This document shows positions 46,868 to 54,948 of a stretch of DNA of 64,000 nucleotides, piece by piece (position 1 is the stretch's first letter; every line of letters starts with the position of its first letter). Source of the DNA: CALVUJ01 sp045119835 (GTDB lineage Bacteria > Bacillota_I > Bacilli_A > RFN20 > DUOF01); contig JBGVED010000022.1 in assembly GCA_045119835.1 (NCBI GenBank), positions 1 through 64,000 on the forward strand, written 5' to 3'. A program made the position numbers and the translations under genes. Below the pieces are notes generated by a model, which saw nothing but the letters and a program-made list of their open reading frames with translations, was not told the DNA's origin and did not search any database.

Positions 46868-46908
46868 ACCCATCAGTATATCTGCAGTATATTGGTGGGT
46901 ATTTCTGT
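46868..46908 (+). terminator. Intrinsic terminator
   Basis: Long imperfect hairpin with ACCCA...TGGGT ends, then ATTTCT. Confidence 0.65.
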
Positions 46909-46963
46909 GTCTATTTATAGGCACAAATAAAATAGTCCTTGAGACTTTAAACTGGAGGAATAC

Positions 46964-47638
46964 ATGAAAAAATTATTTATGAGAACTTTAAAAATAACAT
47001 CTTCTATGATTATATTCACTGTAGCATTTTTTTGTTTTTCAGTATGTTGTTGTTGTATAAGTGTGATAACAGACGATACACCAGAACCTATTCAAGAAAC
47101 AACAAATTATGATGAAGAATTAGCTGAAATAAAAGAACAATATGAGCAACAAATAGCTGAATTAAATAATACTATAGAAACAAAAGATGAAGAAATAAAT
47201 AATTTAAAACAACAAATGGACGAACAAAATGAAATAATATTTGACAAACAAGAAGAAATATATGAATTAGAAAATCAATTAGAAACAACTAATAATAACT
47301 ATTATATTTCTCATGATGAATATATAGCTGGAAACGACAGTGATAATGATGGAGATAATCAATATGATAATGAATATGCTGATCCTGACAGAATATATAT
47401 AGACGAAAACGGCAACATCATTTATGACGATCATAATAATTATAATTATCCATCTTATGATGTAGACGATAATGAATCTTCAAATTATGGAGATTATTAT
47501 ATTGCAAGAGGAAATAGTTATTATCATAATAGTCCAAACTGCAAATATTTACAAGGAGCAGATACAGACAGAGTGACTGAAGAAGAGGCTATATCAAATG
47601 GCAAACATGAATGCAACTGCGTTAAATATGGTTATTAA
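46964..47638 (+). CDS. Membrane-anchored coiled-coil protein with C-terminal Cys/His domain
   Basis: In this 224-residue protein, a hydrophobic segment (about 14-36, including FTVAFFCFSVCCCCISVI) acts as signal-anchor. Residues about 45-120 are coiled coil (EELAEIKEQYEQQIAELNN). An Asp/Asn/Tyr-rich spacer (about 125-180) comes before YYHNSPNCKYLQGADTDRVT, then EEEAISNGKHECNC. The C-terminal H-C-C-C pattern resembles the small Ada-like zinc domain found at the ends of many secreted nuclease-like proteins. It may act at the cell surface, for example in exclusion. Confidence 0.6.
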   Translation: MKKLFMRTLKITSSMIIFTVAFFCFSVCCCCISVITDDTPEPIQETTNYDEELAEIKEQYEQQIAELNNTIETKDEEINNLKQQMDEQNEIIFDKQEEIYELENQLETTNNNYYISHDEYIAGNDSDNDGDNQYDNEYADPDRIYIDENGNIIYDDHNNYNYPSYDVDDNESSNYGDYYIARGNSYYHNSPNCKYLQGADTDRVTEEEAISNGKHECNCVKYGY

Positions 47639-47698
47639 AATAAATTATTAATTTAAAAAAATATATGGGTGGCGACCGGCGCTAGAAGGAGATTTACC

Positions 47699-48778
47699 AT
47701 GAAAAAATATGAATTAGAAATGCAAATACAAAAACAAATGGAAGAATTACAAAATAAAGAAACTGAATTACAAAATCAAAAAACTGAAGATAGAAAAACA
47801 GTAGAACAATTATGTAGCGAATGGAATTGGACATTATCAGATAAAGAAGCAACAATAGTTAAAGAAGTAGTAGTAGACAATACAGATACAGCAACAATAG
47901 AAATGCTTAGAGAAACAATAAGACAAATGAATCAAACAATAAATGATATGAATAAAGAACAAGATGAACTATACAAATTATATTTAGAAGAACAAAGAGA
48001 AAAAGAAATATGGGCTGCTGCACATGCCGAACTAAAAGAAGTATATGAACAACAAATGATAGATATGACATCTGAGTTCGAATTACAATTAGATGAATTA
48101 AATAAAAAATACTCTGCATTAGACAGTGAAAATGAACAATTAGATAGAGAGATCCATGTATTAACAGGGCAAGTTGCAGGGTATGAAGCACAATTAACTA
48201 ACAAGGATATAAAAATAGAATCATTAGAAAAACAAATAGCAGATGCTAAAGAAGATAAAGTAAGAGCTGAAATAATAAAAACAAAAAGTGGAGCAACAAT
48301 AGAAGTAGTTGACGATCCTGATTATAATGACGTACCAGAAGAAAAACCTGTAACTAATAATAAACCAATGAATAATCCAATAAGCTTAACTTATACTTCT
48401 TTACACGTAACTCATGATGCAATAAAAGCAATAGCACACGATAAAGCTAATGGTGTAACATTCCATTTCGTATGGAAAGCTGGACAAGAAAAACTTCCAT
48501 GTTTTAGTGCAACAGGAGCTAGAGGAACTTGGAGCAGAATGAATGGTGCAGGTATGTATCGTTATGGTAAACAAATAGTTGAAGATTTCAAACAACTAGC
48601 AGAAGAAAAAATAATAAGCAAAACTAAAGATGGCAAAGTAAAAACAACTAAAGCTAATAAACCAAACAAACCTGAAGATAAACCTGTAGTTAAAGTAACA
48701 AAAGAAGTTGCAGTAGAAACTAATGATGATCCACTTGGAAACACTGATGATATGGAGTTTGACTGCTATGACTGCTAG
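47699..48778 (+). CDS. Coiled-coil protein with acidic 'DPLGNTDDMEF' tail
   Basis: The ATG at 47699 follows AGAAGGAGA; the upstream GTG would put the ribosome site inside the gene. In the 359 residues, about 1-215 are coiled coil (Glu/Gln/Lys-rich). Residues about 235-320 form a globular domain (SLHVTHDAIKAIAHDKANG, FHFVWKAGQEKLPCFSATGA). A Lys/Pro-rich linker leads to the tail DPLGNTDDMEFDCYDC. The tail core GNTDD(M/I)E is almost the same as the end of the polymerase-like protein 41474. I infer a nucleic-acid metabolism partner. Confidence 0.6.
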   Translation: MKKYELEMQIQKQMEELQNKETELQNQKTEDRKTVEQLCSEWNWTLSDKEATIVKEVVVDNTDTATIEMLRETIRQMNQTINDMNKEQDELYKLYLEEQREKEIWAAAHAELKEVYEQQMIDMTSEFELQLDELNKKYSALDSENEQLDREIHVLTGQVAGYEAQLTNKDIKIESLEKQIADAKEDKVRAEIIKTKSGATIEVVDDPDYNDVPEEKPVTNNKPMNNPISLTYTSLHVTHDAIKAIAHDKANGVTFHFVWKAGQEKLPCFSATGARGTWSRMNGAGMYRYGKQIVEDFKQLAEEKIISKTKDGKVKTTKANKPNKPEDKPVVKVTKEVAVETNDDPLGNTDDMEFDCYDC

Positions 48779-49400
48779 GGAGGCAGGGGCACATACTTTC
48801 ACACGAGAGCGCCAAAATTTCCCCCCTTCGGGGGAGATGGCTCCACCCTTCGGGCTCGCCCCTCACGGGTCAGGCTCCGCTCCGCTACGCGGAACCTTCG
48901 GTTCCACGTGCTCCGCTCCGCAAAAGACAAAACCCAGCTCCGCTACGCTGCGCGAAACCTTCGGTTTCACTCAGCTTCGCTCCGCAAAAGACAAAAGCAT
49001 CGCTCACTACGTTCGCTCACACAAAGGCGTTTGTAATGAGTGTGTGCTCGCATGCGCTCGCACAAAAGACAAAAACCACAAAAGACAAAGCCTTGCACAA
49101 AGGCGTGCTTTATGGTGTTACGCCCACATGTACTGCCCCCTTCGGGGCCAGTGCCATGGGGCTAACGCTGCACAGGGCACTCAAACAACGAGTGCCTTGC
49201 ACAAAGGCGTGTTTTATGATAGAGCATGCTCACTGCGTTCGCACAAAAGCGTTCGTAGTGCGTCTAGCGCGCTTGCGCTTGCACAAAGGCGTGTTCTATG
49301 GAAATACGTCTTGCTTATGCAGTCAGTATGTATGGCATTAACGAGTGCCATAACTGGTCGTGTATACGACATTGACGAGCGCCACACAAAGGCGTGATTT
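48779..49400. repeat. GC-rich hairpin/repeat island in an AT-rich genome
   Basis: The 620 bases hold no credible gene. It is full of short palindromes and CTTCGG/TTCGGG tetraloop-type hairpins (for example CCCCCTTCGGGGG near 48820, CTCCGCTCCGCTACGCGGA near 48870). In the second half a unit (T/G)CACAAAGGCGTG followed by TTTATG recurs about six times (49020-49400), with related CACAAAAGACAAA units. It begins with ACGAGAGCGC, as in the control repeats at 39.7-41.3 kb. Its base composition is quite unlike both neighbours. Confidence 0.7.
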
Positions 49401-49426
49401 ATGATTTTAAAAAAAATTTATTAGGT

Positions 49427-49464
49427 TGTAGGTCGTCGTGCCTACAGGAAATAGGGGTATAACC
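49427..49464 (+). ncRNA. TCGTCGTG-loop leader hairpin, copy 1
   Basis: TGTAGG (49427-49432) pairs with CCTACA (49441-49446) around the 8-nt loop TCGTCGTG. GGT (49424-49426) can pair with ACC (49462-49464) just before the ATG, enclosing the ribosome site. The copy at 50210-50229 has the same loop with a covarying stem. A translational operator is inferred. Confidence 0.6.
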
Positions 49465-50142
49465 ATGAAAAATATAGTATTAGTAGCAATGAACAATGTA
49501 AGTGTAGCAGTAGTAGCTAATAAAGGACAAAATCAATATAAAGCAGTTCAAGCTAACAACAGCAAAATAGCATTATTAACTAACTTAAAAACAGTATTAT
49601 CAGGAATACCAACTAATGATGATTTATCAGCAGAAACAAGACAAATTATAATAGGAAGCAAATCTCCAATAATCGGTTTAGTAACAGGTACTTGGAGAGA
49701 ATATATAAAAACAGGTAAAAACGCTAAAGGCGTAGAAATAGCAGAAGAAGAATTAGCATTATGGAAACAAGTAGCAGAATTATATGCTAACCGTTGCTTT
49801 AATGTTAAATTTACTAGCGACCAATATATAGGCAAAAACGATAAAGCTACAAAAGACTTAATCAACGTATCTTGGGAATTAGTTAAACAAGAAGTTAGAA
49901 AAGCTAATGATATGGCTCAACCAACTCAACCTAAAGTTGCTCAATCAGCTCCAGCAGTTAATCCAGTTGTAGCTAAATTACAAGAGCTTATGACTAAAGC
50001 ATTAGATGAAGGTGACTTCGAAGCTTATGATAAATTAGAAGAAAGATTAAACAAATTACAACCAGCTAAAGAAGTTGCAGAAGAACCAGTTAATAATGAT
50101 CCACTAGAAGGTGCAGAAGAAATGGAATTTGACGCTGAATAA
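49465..50142 (+). CDS. Apparently inactive RNase H-fold protein with acidic tail
   Basis: The ATG at 49465 (225 residues) follows GGGG. The order of elements resembles RNase HI: three N-terminal strands, NNSKIALLTNLKTVLSG in place of the TNNRMEL helix, IIIGSKSPIIGLVTGTWREY in place of the STDSQYV-W segment, EEELALWKQVAELYANR, FNVKFTSDQYIGKNDKATKD, then a final helix. The catalytic Glu and second Asp positions are Ala and Lys, so it is probably a binding protein rather than a nuclease. It ends NDPLEGAEEMEFDAE. It is paralogous to 59236-59790. A hairpin leader precedes it. Confidence 0.55.
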   Translation: MKNIVLVAMNNVSVAVVANKGQNQYKAVQANNSKIALLTNLKTVLSGIPTNDDLSAETRQIIIGSKSPIIGLVTGTWREYIKTGKNAKGVEIAEEELALWKQVAELYANRCFNVKFTSDQYIGKNDKATKDLINVSWELVKQEVRKANDMAQPTQPKVAQSAPAVNPVVAKLQELMTKALDEGDFEAYDKLEERLNKLQPAKEVAEEPVNNDPLEGAEEMEFDAE

Positions 50143-50209
50143 TTTCTAGTAAATTGGCTCTTGTGAGTTCGGCCGTAAACTGAAACTCTCACAAAATAAT
50201 TAATTAGGT

Positions 50210-50229
50210 GATAAGTCGTCGTGCTTATC
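50210..50229 (+). ncRNA. TCGTCGTG-loop leader hairpin, copy 2
   Basis: GATAAG (50210-50215) and CTTATC (50224-50229) pair around TCGTCGTG. TTAAT upstream (50199-50203) can pair with ATTAA (50243-50247) downstream, enclosing AAGGG. Three base pairs differ from copy 1 in a compensatory way. Confidence 0.6.
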
Positions 50230-50248
50230 GGAATCAAGGGTGATTAAT

Positions 50249-51052
50249 ATGATGAATCAAATATGTGGAAACAAATTACAAGTTGAAAGCTTAGTTAATA
50301 CAGTATTTTCTCAAGTATGTGTATTTGCAGAAGAAGAACAAGTATTTGCTAGCTTCGAAACAATAGAAGTTGACGATAATACTGTTATGTTAAAATGGGA
50401 TACAGATAACTTAACTCCAGAAGCTCAATGCATGCTAAACACAGCTTTATATTACAGATTCCAAGACAAAACTTTATCAAGTGAATTACAAATAGAACAT
50501 GCTATAGAAAAACCTCTAGAAAATCACATCAGAATCATGTGTAACATCGACAAATATGAAGAAATCGTTGAAGACTACTGTGTATATAACAACATTCCTC
50601 AAGCTCATTTTACAGCTTTAATGTATCCTTTATCATTAACTATGGCAGTAAATAAAGCAGAAGTTATAATGATAAACTTAACTGATGAACAAATGGCAGT
50701 TATAAATCGCCAAGGAAAAACTCAAGTTAAAGCTAATGCAATCCATGCAAAAGTTAATAACATTGGTACAGCTTTACACACAACTTCTAAAGTGGCTATG
50801 AAAGACGTTGTTAACCCATTAGCAGTTAATACTGCAAAAGTTGGTGCAACTGTTGTTTCTGGTTTAGCTACAACTGCATTAGACTGTGGTATGGCAGTAG
50901 CTAATGAAGTACTAAGAGACGTTGCTAAATTCTCTTTATCAGAAGTTAAAAAGAGAGATGAAGTACAAACTATGAAATATAGCATAAGAAAAATATTAAA
51001 CAAAACTAATAAACCAACACAAAAACAACAAGCTAACAACTTCAACTTATAG
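50249..51052 (+). CDS. Phage protein of unknown function sharing the TCGTCGTG leader
   Basis: The ATG at 50249 (or the GTG at 50240, which overlaps AAGGG) opens 267 residues. The N-terminal half is mixed alpha/beta (VFASFETIEVDDNTVMLKWD...). Residues about 175-230 are Ala/Val-rich helices (VVNPLAVNTAKVGATVVSGL) that could be amphipathic or membrane-associated. The C-terminus is basic (RKILNKTNKPTQKQQ). I recognise no family. The leader hairpin links its control to that of 49465-50142. Confidence 0.6.
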   Translation: MMNQICGNKLQVESLVNTVFSQVCVFAEEEQVFASFETIEVDDNTVMLKWDTDNLTPEAQCMLNTALYYRFQDKTLSSELQIEHAIEKPLENHIRIMCNIDKYEEIVEDYCVYNNIPQAHFTALMYPLSLTMAVNKAEVIMINLTDEQMAVINRQGKTQVKANAIHAKVNNIGTALHTTSKVAMKDVVNPLAVNTAKVGATVVSGLATTALDCGMAVANEVLRDVAKFSLSEVKKRDEVQTMKYSIRKILNKTNKPTQKQQANNFNL

Positions 51053-51059
51053 GATAAAT

Positions 51060-51085
51060 GCAGGGGCCACAAACCCCTGCTTATT
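51060..51085 (+). terminator. Intrinsic terminator
   Basis: GCAGGGG/CCCCTGC hairpin followed by TTATT, directly after 50249-51052. Confidence 0.75.
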
Positions 51086-51165
51086 AACATAAGCACAAAA
51101 GCGTTCTTCTTGAATCATTAGCTATGCACAAAAACAACAAATTAAAATTTATAGGAGGTATCCTT

Positions 51166-51390
51166 ATGAGATTAAATAATGATATGTTACAAGCAATACA
51201 AGCTATATTTGACAAAAGAAATGATTACTGGTTCATAGACAAAACTAAAGATGTAGATGATGACTACTATGAATTCTGTTTGTCAGCTGAGTCTATCTTA
51301 GAAGCTTGGGACATACTAAAGTTTGACAGAGACAGATATGATTACGTAGCAGGTCCAGAAGGACACGACGACGATTGGATATTCGAATAA
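51166..51390 (+). CDS. Small acidic protein, unknown
   Basis: The ATG at 51166 follows AGGAGG at ideal spacing. The product has 74 residues and is rich in Asp and aromatics (RNDYWFIDKTKDVDDDYYEF...). No motif is recognised. It could be a DNA-mimic-type small early protein, based on charge alone. Confidence 0.6.
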   Translation: MRLNNDMLQAIQAIFDKRNDYWFIDKTKDVDDDYYEFCLSAESILEAWDILKFDRDRYDYVAGPEGHDDDWIFE

Positions 51391-51572
51391 TAATATCAGC
51401 GCGAGGCCGAAGGCCGAGCGCGTCTTCCCTTTTGAAAGGGATTGAGGGTTAGGCGCCGAGCGTATAGCGAGGCGCAATAACACATATGATAAACTATAAG
51501 CTAGACTTATAGGTTGAACGAGGCGAGCGTAAGCGAGCCGAGTGAAAAGGCACTCTCACATTTTGAGCAAAA
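51391..51572. repeat. GC-rich palindromic block upstream of XRE regulator
   Basis: It holds CGCGAGGCCGAAGGCCGAGC, GGCGCCGAGCG..GCGAGGCGC, and GAGGCGAGCG-TAAG-CGAGCC palindromes, similar in style to the island at 48.8-49.4 kb. The rest of the gene-free gap to 51877 is AT-rich and contains two operator-like palindromes (51573 and 51626) and an ACATATAAC block at 51731-51750. Confidence 0.55.
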
Positions 51573-51589
51573 GTTTAGTATAACTAGTC
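51573..51589. promoter_or_regulatory. Operator-like palindrome, imperfect copy
   Basis: GTTTAGT-ATA-ACTAGTC is the same as the site at 51626 except for two bases in the right arm. Confidence 0.4.
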
Positions 51590-51625
51590 CTATACTAGAA
51601 GTTTTAGAACACAACTGTGATAAAA

Positions 51626-51642
51626 GTTTAGTATAACTAAAC
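51626..51642. promoter_or_regulatory. Operator-like perfect palindrome
   Basis: GTTTAGT-ATA-ACTAAAC is a perfect 7-bp inverted repeat with 3-bp spacer, 53 bp from its imperfect copy and about 235 bp before the HTH gene. The size suits a Cro/C1-type dimer. Confidence 0.45.
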
Positions 51643-51730
51643 ATAATAAACGTTTTGAGATAATAATGTAAAATTAATAAAAATTTTTTGAGGTGCCTAG
51701 TTCTAACCGCATAATTGAGGTTGTATTGAT

Positions 51731-51750
51731 ACATATAACGTAAGATAAAA
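51731..51750 (+). promoter_or_regulatory. ACATATAAC-type block (third occurrence)
   Basis: ACATATAACGTAAGATAAAA closely matches the blocks at 39795 and 40515. It lies about 130 nt upstream of the HTH gene and is a probable phage promoter element. Confidence 0.4.
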
Positions 51751-51877
51751 TATATGCTAGGACATATAAAAAATGCTGATTGAGGCTATCTAGAAGTATT
51801 GATTGGTGTTACCCACGTCCGTTTTAAAGAAATGCGTATATTAAGAGAAAAATACTATACTGTGGAGGTATAATAAT

Positions 51878-52126
51878 ATGAAATATGCAATGAGTCATAC
51901 AGGGAAATATAAAATAAGAACAAATACAAACATAAATAATGATGTTATAGAGAGTAGAAGAAAACAATTAGGTTACACACAAAAAGAACTTGCAGAAAAA
52001 TTGGGATATAAATCTGTATCATCAATTAATAAGAAATTATATGGAGAAGTACAATGGACTGAAATAGACATAAAGAATTTAAAGTATTATTTAGGTTTAA
52101 CAGATGCACAATTAAAAAGAATGTAG
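51878..52126 (+). CDS. XRE/Cro-type HTH regulator
   Basis: In this 82-residue protein, residues about 25-80 (IESRRKQLGYTQKELAEKLG, then YKSVSSINKKLYGE) form a typical HTH_3 domain: helix 2 TQKELAEKLG and recognition helix SVSSINKKL. The N-terminal 24 residues are basic. GGAGG is the ribosome site. Nearby palindromes are candidate binding sites, suggesting autoregulation. It is the only recognisable DNA-binding regulator in the window. Confidence 0.85.
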   Translation: MKYAMSHTGKYKIRTNTNINNDVIESRRKQLGYTQKELAEKLGYKSVSSINKKLYGEVQWTEIDIKNLKYYLGLTDAQLKRM

Positions 52127-52139
52127 GAGGTATAAATAT

Positions 52140-52241
52140 ATGAATAAAAGTGTATATAGAGCATTTCAAATAATATTAGTAATGTTAAGTATAATATATG
52201 TAGTAGGAGCAATAGACTTTATAATAGAGAAATTTATATAA
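52140..52241 (+). CDS. 33-residue single-span membrane peptide
   Basis: It is preceded by AGGAGG. A central hydrophobic stretch (FQIILVMLSIIYVVGA) spans the membrane once. It lies 13 bp after the HTH gene. The function is unknown; such peptides are common in phage early regions. Confidence 0.55.
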   Translation: MNKSVYRAFQIILVMLSIIYVVGAIDFIIEKFI

Positions 52242-52285
52242 GAAATAAAATCGCGCCAAAAATAATAATGTGGAGGTATGATAAT

Positions 52286-52573
52286 ATGGTTGAAAGTAGA
52301 GTAGAATTTGAAGTAGAAACATTAATAGAAGAATATGAATGGTTAGTAAGCTTCCGAGAAATAGATATTAATAATGGTAGTAGTGAAGTATATGCTGTAA
52401 TTATAAACTTAGAAGAAATTGATTGGGAAAATAAATGTGTTAATGATATACACATAGAAAACCAAGAATACTTATATTATATAAGTAGTGGAGAAGAAAG
52501 AATAATAGACTTAGGATATGATATATTTAGAGTAATTGAAAGAGAAGTAGTTGAAGAAATTAAATCTCTTTAA
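52286..52573 (+). CDS. Small acidic protein, unknown
   Basis: The ATG at 52286 follows GGAGG at better spacing than the in-frame ATG at 52268. The product has 95 residues, Glu-rich and beta/alpha (FEVETLIEEYEWLVSFREID). No family is recognised. A strong terminator follows. Confidence 0.55.
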   Translation: MVESRVEFEVETLIEEYEWLVSFREIDINNGSSEVYAVIINLEEIDWENKCVNDIHIENQEYLYYISSGEERIIDLGYDIFRVIEREVVEEIKSL

Positions 52574-52614
52574 GGGACGTTTCACTTCGTTGCACTCCCT
52601 TAACAACCCTAGCG

Positions 52615-52641
52615 CGCCGCATAGAATGCGGCGTTTTCTTA
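52615..52641 (+). terminator. Intrinsic terminator
   Basis: CGCCGCAT-AGA-ATGCGGCG followed by TTTTC. Confidence 0.9.
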
Positions 52642-52708
52642 TAAAGAAAAGAACCAAAAGAAATTACCTATGTAATTATAGGATAATATAAAAAGGAGAT
52701 GATTTATT

Positions 52709-53470
52709 ATGGAATATTTAAAAAATGTAATATTTGCAACAGAACAAGTTGCGCCAGTGATACATCTATTTGGTTGGTATCACATATTAATATTCTTAGC
52801 ATCATTTGCGGTATTTCATTATATAATTCATACTCAAAAGATAAATAAGCATACAGAATTTATGGTAAGAGCCAGCACAATATTCATATTGGTTCTTCAA
52901 CTAATATTATACGTATGGTATTGGATTGGACCTGAAAGTTTATTCTTAAAAGGATTGCCTCTATATACTTGTAGAATGGTATTGTGGTTATTCATATTAG
53001 GTATATTCTTTAAGAAAGAAAAGTGCTTAAAACTAGCGACTTATTGGGGAGTATATGGCGGCATCGCCGGATTAATATTTCCAACAGTATTTAAATATCC
53101 ATTCCCACACATATTACAAGTAACAACTGTATTGTTACATGTATATATATTCTTAGTAGGCTCTTATTATTTATTCGTTAAAAAGATAGGAATGAGTTTA
53201 AAAGAAAGTGCTTGGTGCTGTAAGATAACAGTGGGATTAATAATATTCAATAGTATATTTAATGCAATATTTGATACAAATTATATATCTACAAGAAGAA
53301 TGCCAGCTCATTTAATAAACTATTTAGGAATAAATCTACCAGACTTCTTATGCTTACCAGCAGTTATTATAGGATATATAGCAGTAACTTATTTTCAATG
53401 GTGGGCTTCAAATAAGACTATAGAATATATAGAAGCAAAAAAGAATAGAATTGAAATAAATAATTTATAA
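52709..53470 (+). CDS. YwaF/TMEM164-like (TIGR02206-type) integral membrane protein
   Basis: The 253-residue protein has about seven hydrophobic spans. Features seen in the YwaF family are FGWYHILIFL near the N-terminus, a conserved LPLYTCRMVLW (about 88-98), GGIAGLIFPTVFKYPFPHILQ (about 112-132) and a long last loop before the final span (INLPDFLCLPAVIIGYIAV). The family's role in bacteria is not established. It is an unusual cargo gene for a phage and may modify host membrane properties. The ribosome site is AAGGAGATG. Confidence 0.7.
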   Translation: MEYLKNVIFATEQVAPVIHLFGWYHILIFLASFAVFHYIIHTQKINKHTEFMVRASTIFILVLQLILYVWYWIGPESLFLKGLPLYTCRMVLWLFILGIFFKKEKCLKLATYWGVYGGIAGLIFPTVFKYPFPHILQVTTVLLHVYIFLVGSYYLFVKKIGMSLKESAWCCKITVGLIIFNSIFNAIFDTNYISTRRMPAHLINYLGINLPDFLCLPAVIIGYIAVTYFQWWASNKTIEYIEAKKNRIEINNL

Positions 53471-53488
53471 AAAGGAGAATGATTAATT

Positions 53489-53656
53489 ATGAGAAATATA
53501 TTATGGGAACAATATGAAAGATGTGCAAATTTATGTGCTGACTATAAAGAAAGATTTGGAGAAAATGTACCAATGGAGTTATTATGTTTTAACGACTTTG
53601 AAACAATATCAAGAGAAGTAAATAAAGCATTGGCAGAAAATAAAAGAATAAAATAA
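53489..53656 (+). CDS. 55-residue protein, unknown
   Basis: It starts after AAAGGAG, 18 bp beyond the YwaF-like gene. Helical, with two N-terminal Cys (YERCANLCADYKERFG). No family is recognised. Confidence 0.6.
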   Translation: MRNILWEQYERCANLCADYKERFGENVPMELLCFNDFETISREVNKALAENKRIK

Positions 53657-53684
53657 TAGGCGCCGATTTAGGCGTCTATTTTAT
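53657..53684 (+). terminator. Intrinsic terminator
   Basis: TAGGCGCC/GGCGTCTA hairpin followed by TTTTATTT. Confidence 0.85.
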
Positions 53685-53698
53685 TTAAGGAGGTATAT

Positions 53699-54604
53699 AT
53701 GAATATTATATCATTAATAATAGGATTCATACTTCTGATAAAAGGTGCAGATTTATTTGTAGATAGTGCATCAGGAATAGCAAAGAGATTTGGAATACCG
53801 AGTCTAATAATAGGTATGACAATAGTAGCAATGGGTACTAGCGCGCCTGAATTAAGTGTTAGTATAACATCAGCAATAAAAGGTTTAAATGATATGAGTA
53901 TAGCTAACGTAGTCGGTAGCAATATATTCAATACATTGATGATATTAGGCGTTTCTAGCTTGTTTAATAAACTAAAGATAAACAGTTATAAAGATATTAT
54001 AGTTATGATGTTTAGTAGTGTGATGTTATTAGTATGTTGTTTTAATAATACACTAGGCATAATAAATGGTGTGTTATTATTAGTCATATTTGCTTTATTT
54101 ATATTGAATCAAATTAAAAGTGTGAAGGCTGAGGCCGAAGCTGAAGAAGACAAGGCGCATAAACCAATGTTATTGACTGTAGTATTAGGAATAATAGGTA
54201 TGTGTGCAATAATAGAAGGAGGCAATCTTGTTGTTAATAGTGCAAGTGTTATAGCTATGAAATTTGGTATGAGTGAGAATCTAGTAGGATTAACAATAGT
54301 AGCAATGGGAACTAGTTTACCAGAATTTATAACAAGTGTAATTGCAACAAGAAAAGGAGAAATAGATATAGCTGTAGGAAATGTAGTAGGAAGCAATATA
54401 TTTAATATCTTATTTGTATTAGGTATAGCAGGCATTATTAATCCTATGACAGTAAGTTTTGTAGCAATATGTGATATAGCAATATTAGTAATTGTATCAG
54501 TATTAATATTGTTTATTACTAGAAAAAAAGAAATCAATAAGTATAATGGTTTAATGTTAATAGCTATATATATATGTTATTTATTCTATACAATAATAAG
54601 ATAA
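53699..54604 (+). CDS. CaCA-superfamily Na+/Ca2+ (YrbG-like) exchanger
   Basis: The 301-residue protein has about ten hydrophobic spans in two homologous halves. Each half carries an alpha-repeat: GMTIVAMGTSAPELSVSITS with NVVGSNIFNTLMILG in the first, and GLTIVAMGTSLPEFITSVIA with NVVGSNIFNILFVLG in the second. The Glu in each (S-A/L-P-E) binds the cation. The halves are joined by an acidic loop (KAEAEAEEDKA). This is a complete bacterial-length antiporter with all key residues. It sits in a terminator-bounded unit with an AAGGAGG ribosome site. I infer that it alters host ion balance. Confidence 0.9.
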   Translation: MNIISLIIGFILLIKGADLFVDSASGIAKRFGIPSLIIGMTIVAMGTSAPELSVSITSAIKGLNDMSIANVVGSNIFNTLMILGVSSLFNKLKINSYKDIIVMMFSSVMLLVCCFNNTLGIINGVLLLVIFALFILNQIKSVKAEAEAEEDKAHKPMLLTVVLGIIGMCAIIEGGNLVVNSASVIAMKFGMSENLVGLTIVAMGTSLPEFITSVIATRKGEIDIAVGNVVGSNIFNILFVLGIAGIINPMTVSFVAICDIAILVIVSVLILFITRKKEINKYNGLMLIAIYICYLFYTIIR

Positions 54605-54656
54605 AAAATGAATATAATAATAAACAAAAGATAAAGCGAAGTGGAGTTGTTATTAG

Positions 54657-54830
54657 ATGAAAATATATATGTTAATAAGAAGCAAAGGAATATGGGAAGA
54701 AATAGAAAGCATAACATGTGAAGATAGTGAAGGAAAAGAATATGATTCTTTGCGAAATTGCTATAACATGAGAAGAGAAGGCGGATTTAAATGGAAAGTA
54801 GAAATAATAGACATGGAAGGAATTGATTGA
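54657..54830 (+). CDS. 57-residue protein, unknown
   Basis: A weak ribosome site (GTGGAG) is followed by an ATG. The product is a small alpha/beta protein (KIYMLIRSKGIWEEIESITC). It lies 1 bp before the next ORF and is probably co-translated with it. Confidence 0.45.
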   Translation: MKIYMLIRSKGIWEEIESITCEDSEGKEYDSLRNCYNMRREGGFKWKVEIIDMEGID

Positions 54831-54831
54831 T

Positions 54832-54948
54832 ATGACAACTAAAGTGATGCTAGGAACAATATTAATATTATGTGGTGTAGTACACATAATATGTGGACTA
54901 TTAAAAATAGAATATAAGAGAAGAATGAAGAAGGAGGAAAACAAATAA
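54832..54948 (+). CDS. 38-residue single-span membrane peptide
   Basis: A hydrophobic segment (VMLGTILILCGVVHIICGLL) is followed by a basic tail (KRRMKKEENK). Its stop overlaps the next start (TAATG), so the two are translationally coupled. Confidence 0.5.
   Translation: MTTKVMLGTILILCGVVHIICGLLKIEYKRRMKKEENK

Noticed and set aside
48723..49397. 224-codon ORF across the GC-rich island
   Set aside because: Product is low-complexity (Arg/Ala/Ser) from palindromic repeats; start lies inside the preceding gene and composition is unlike any neighbour.
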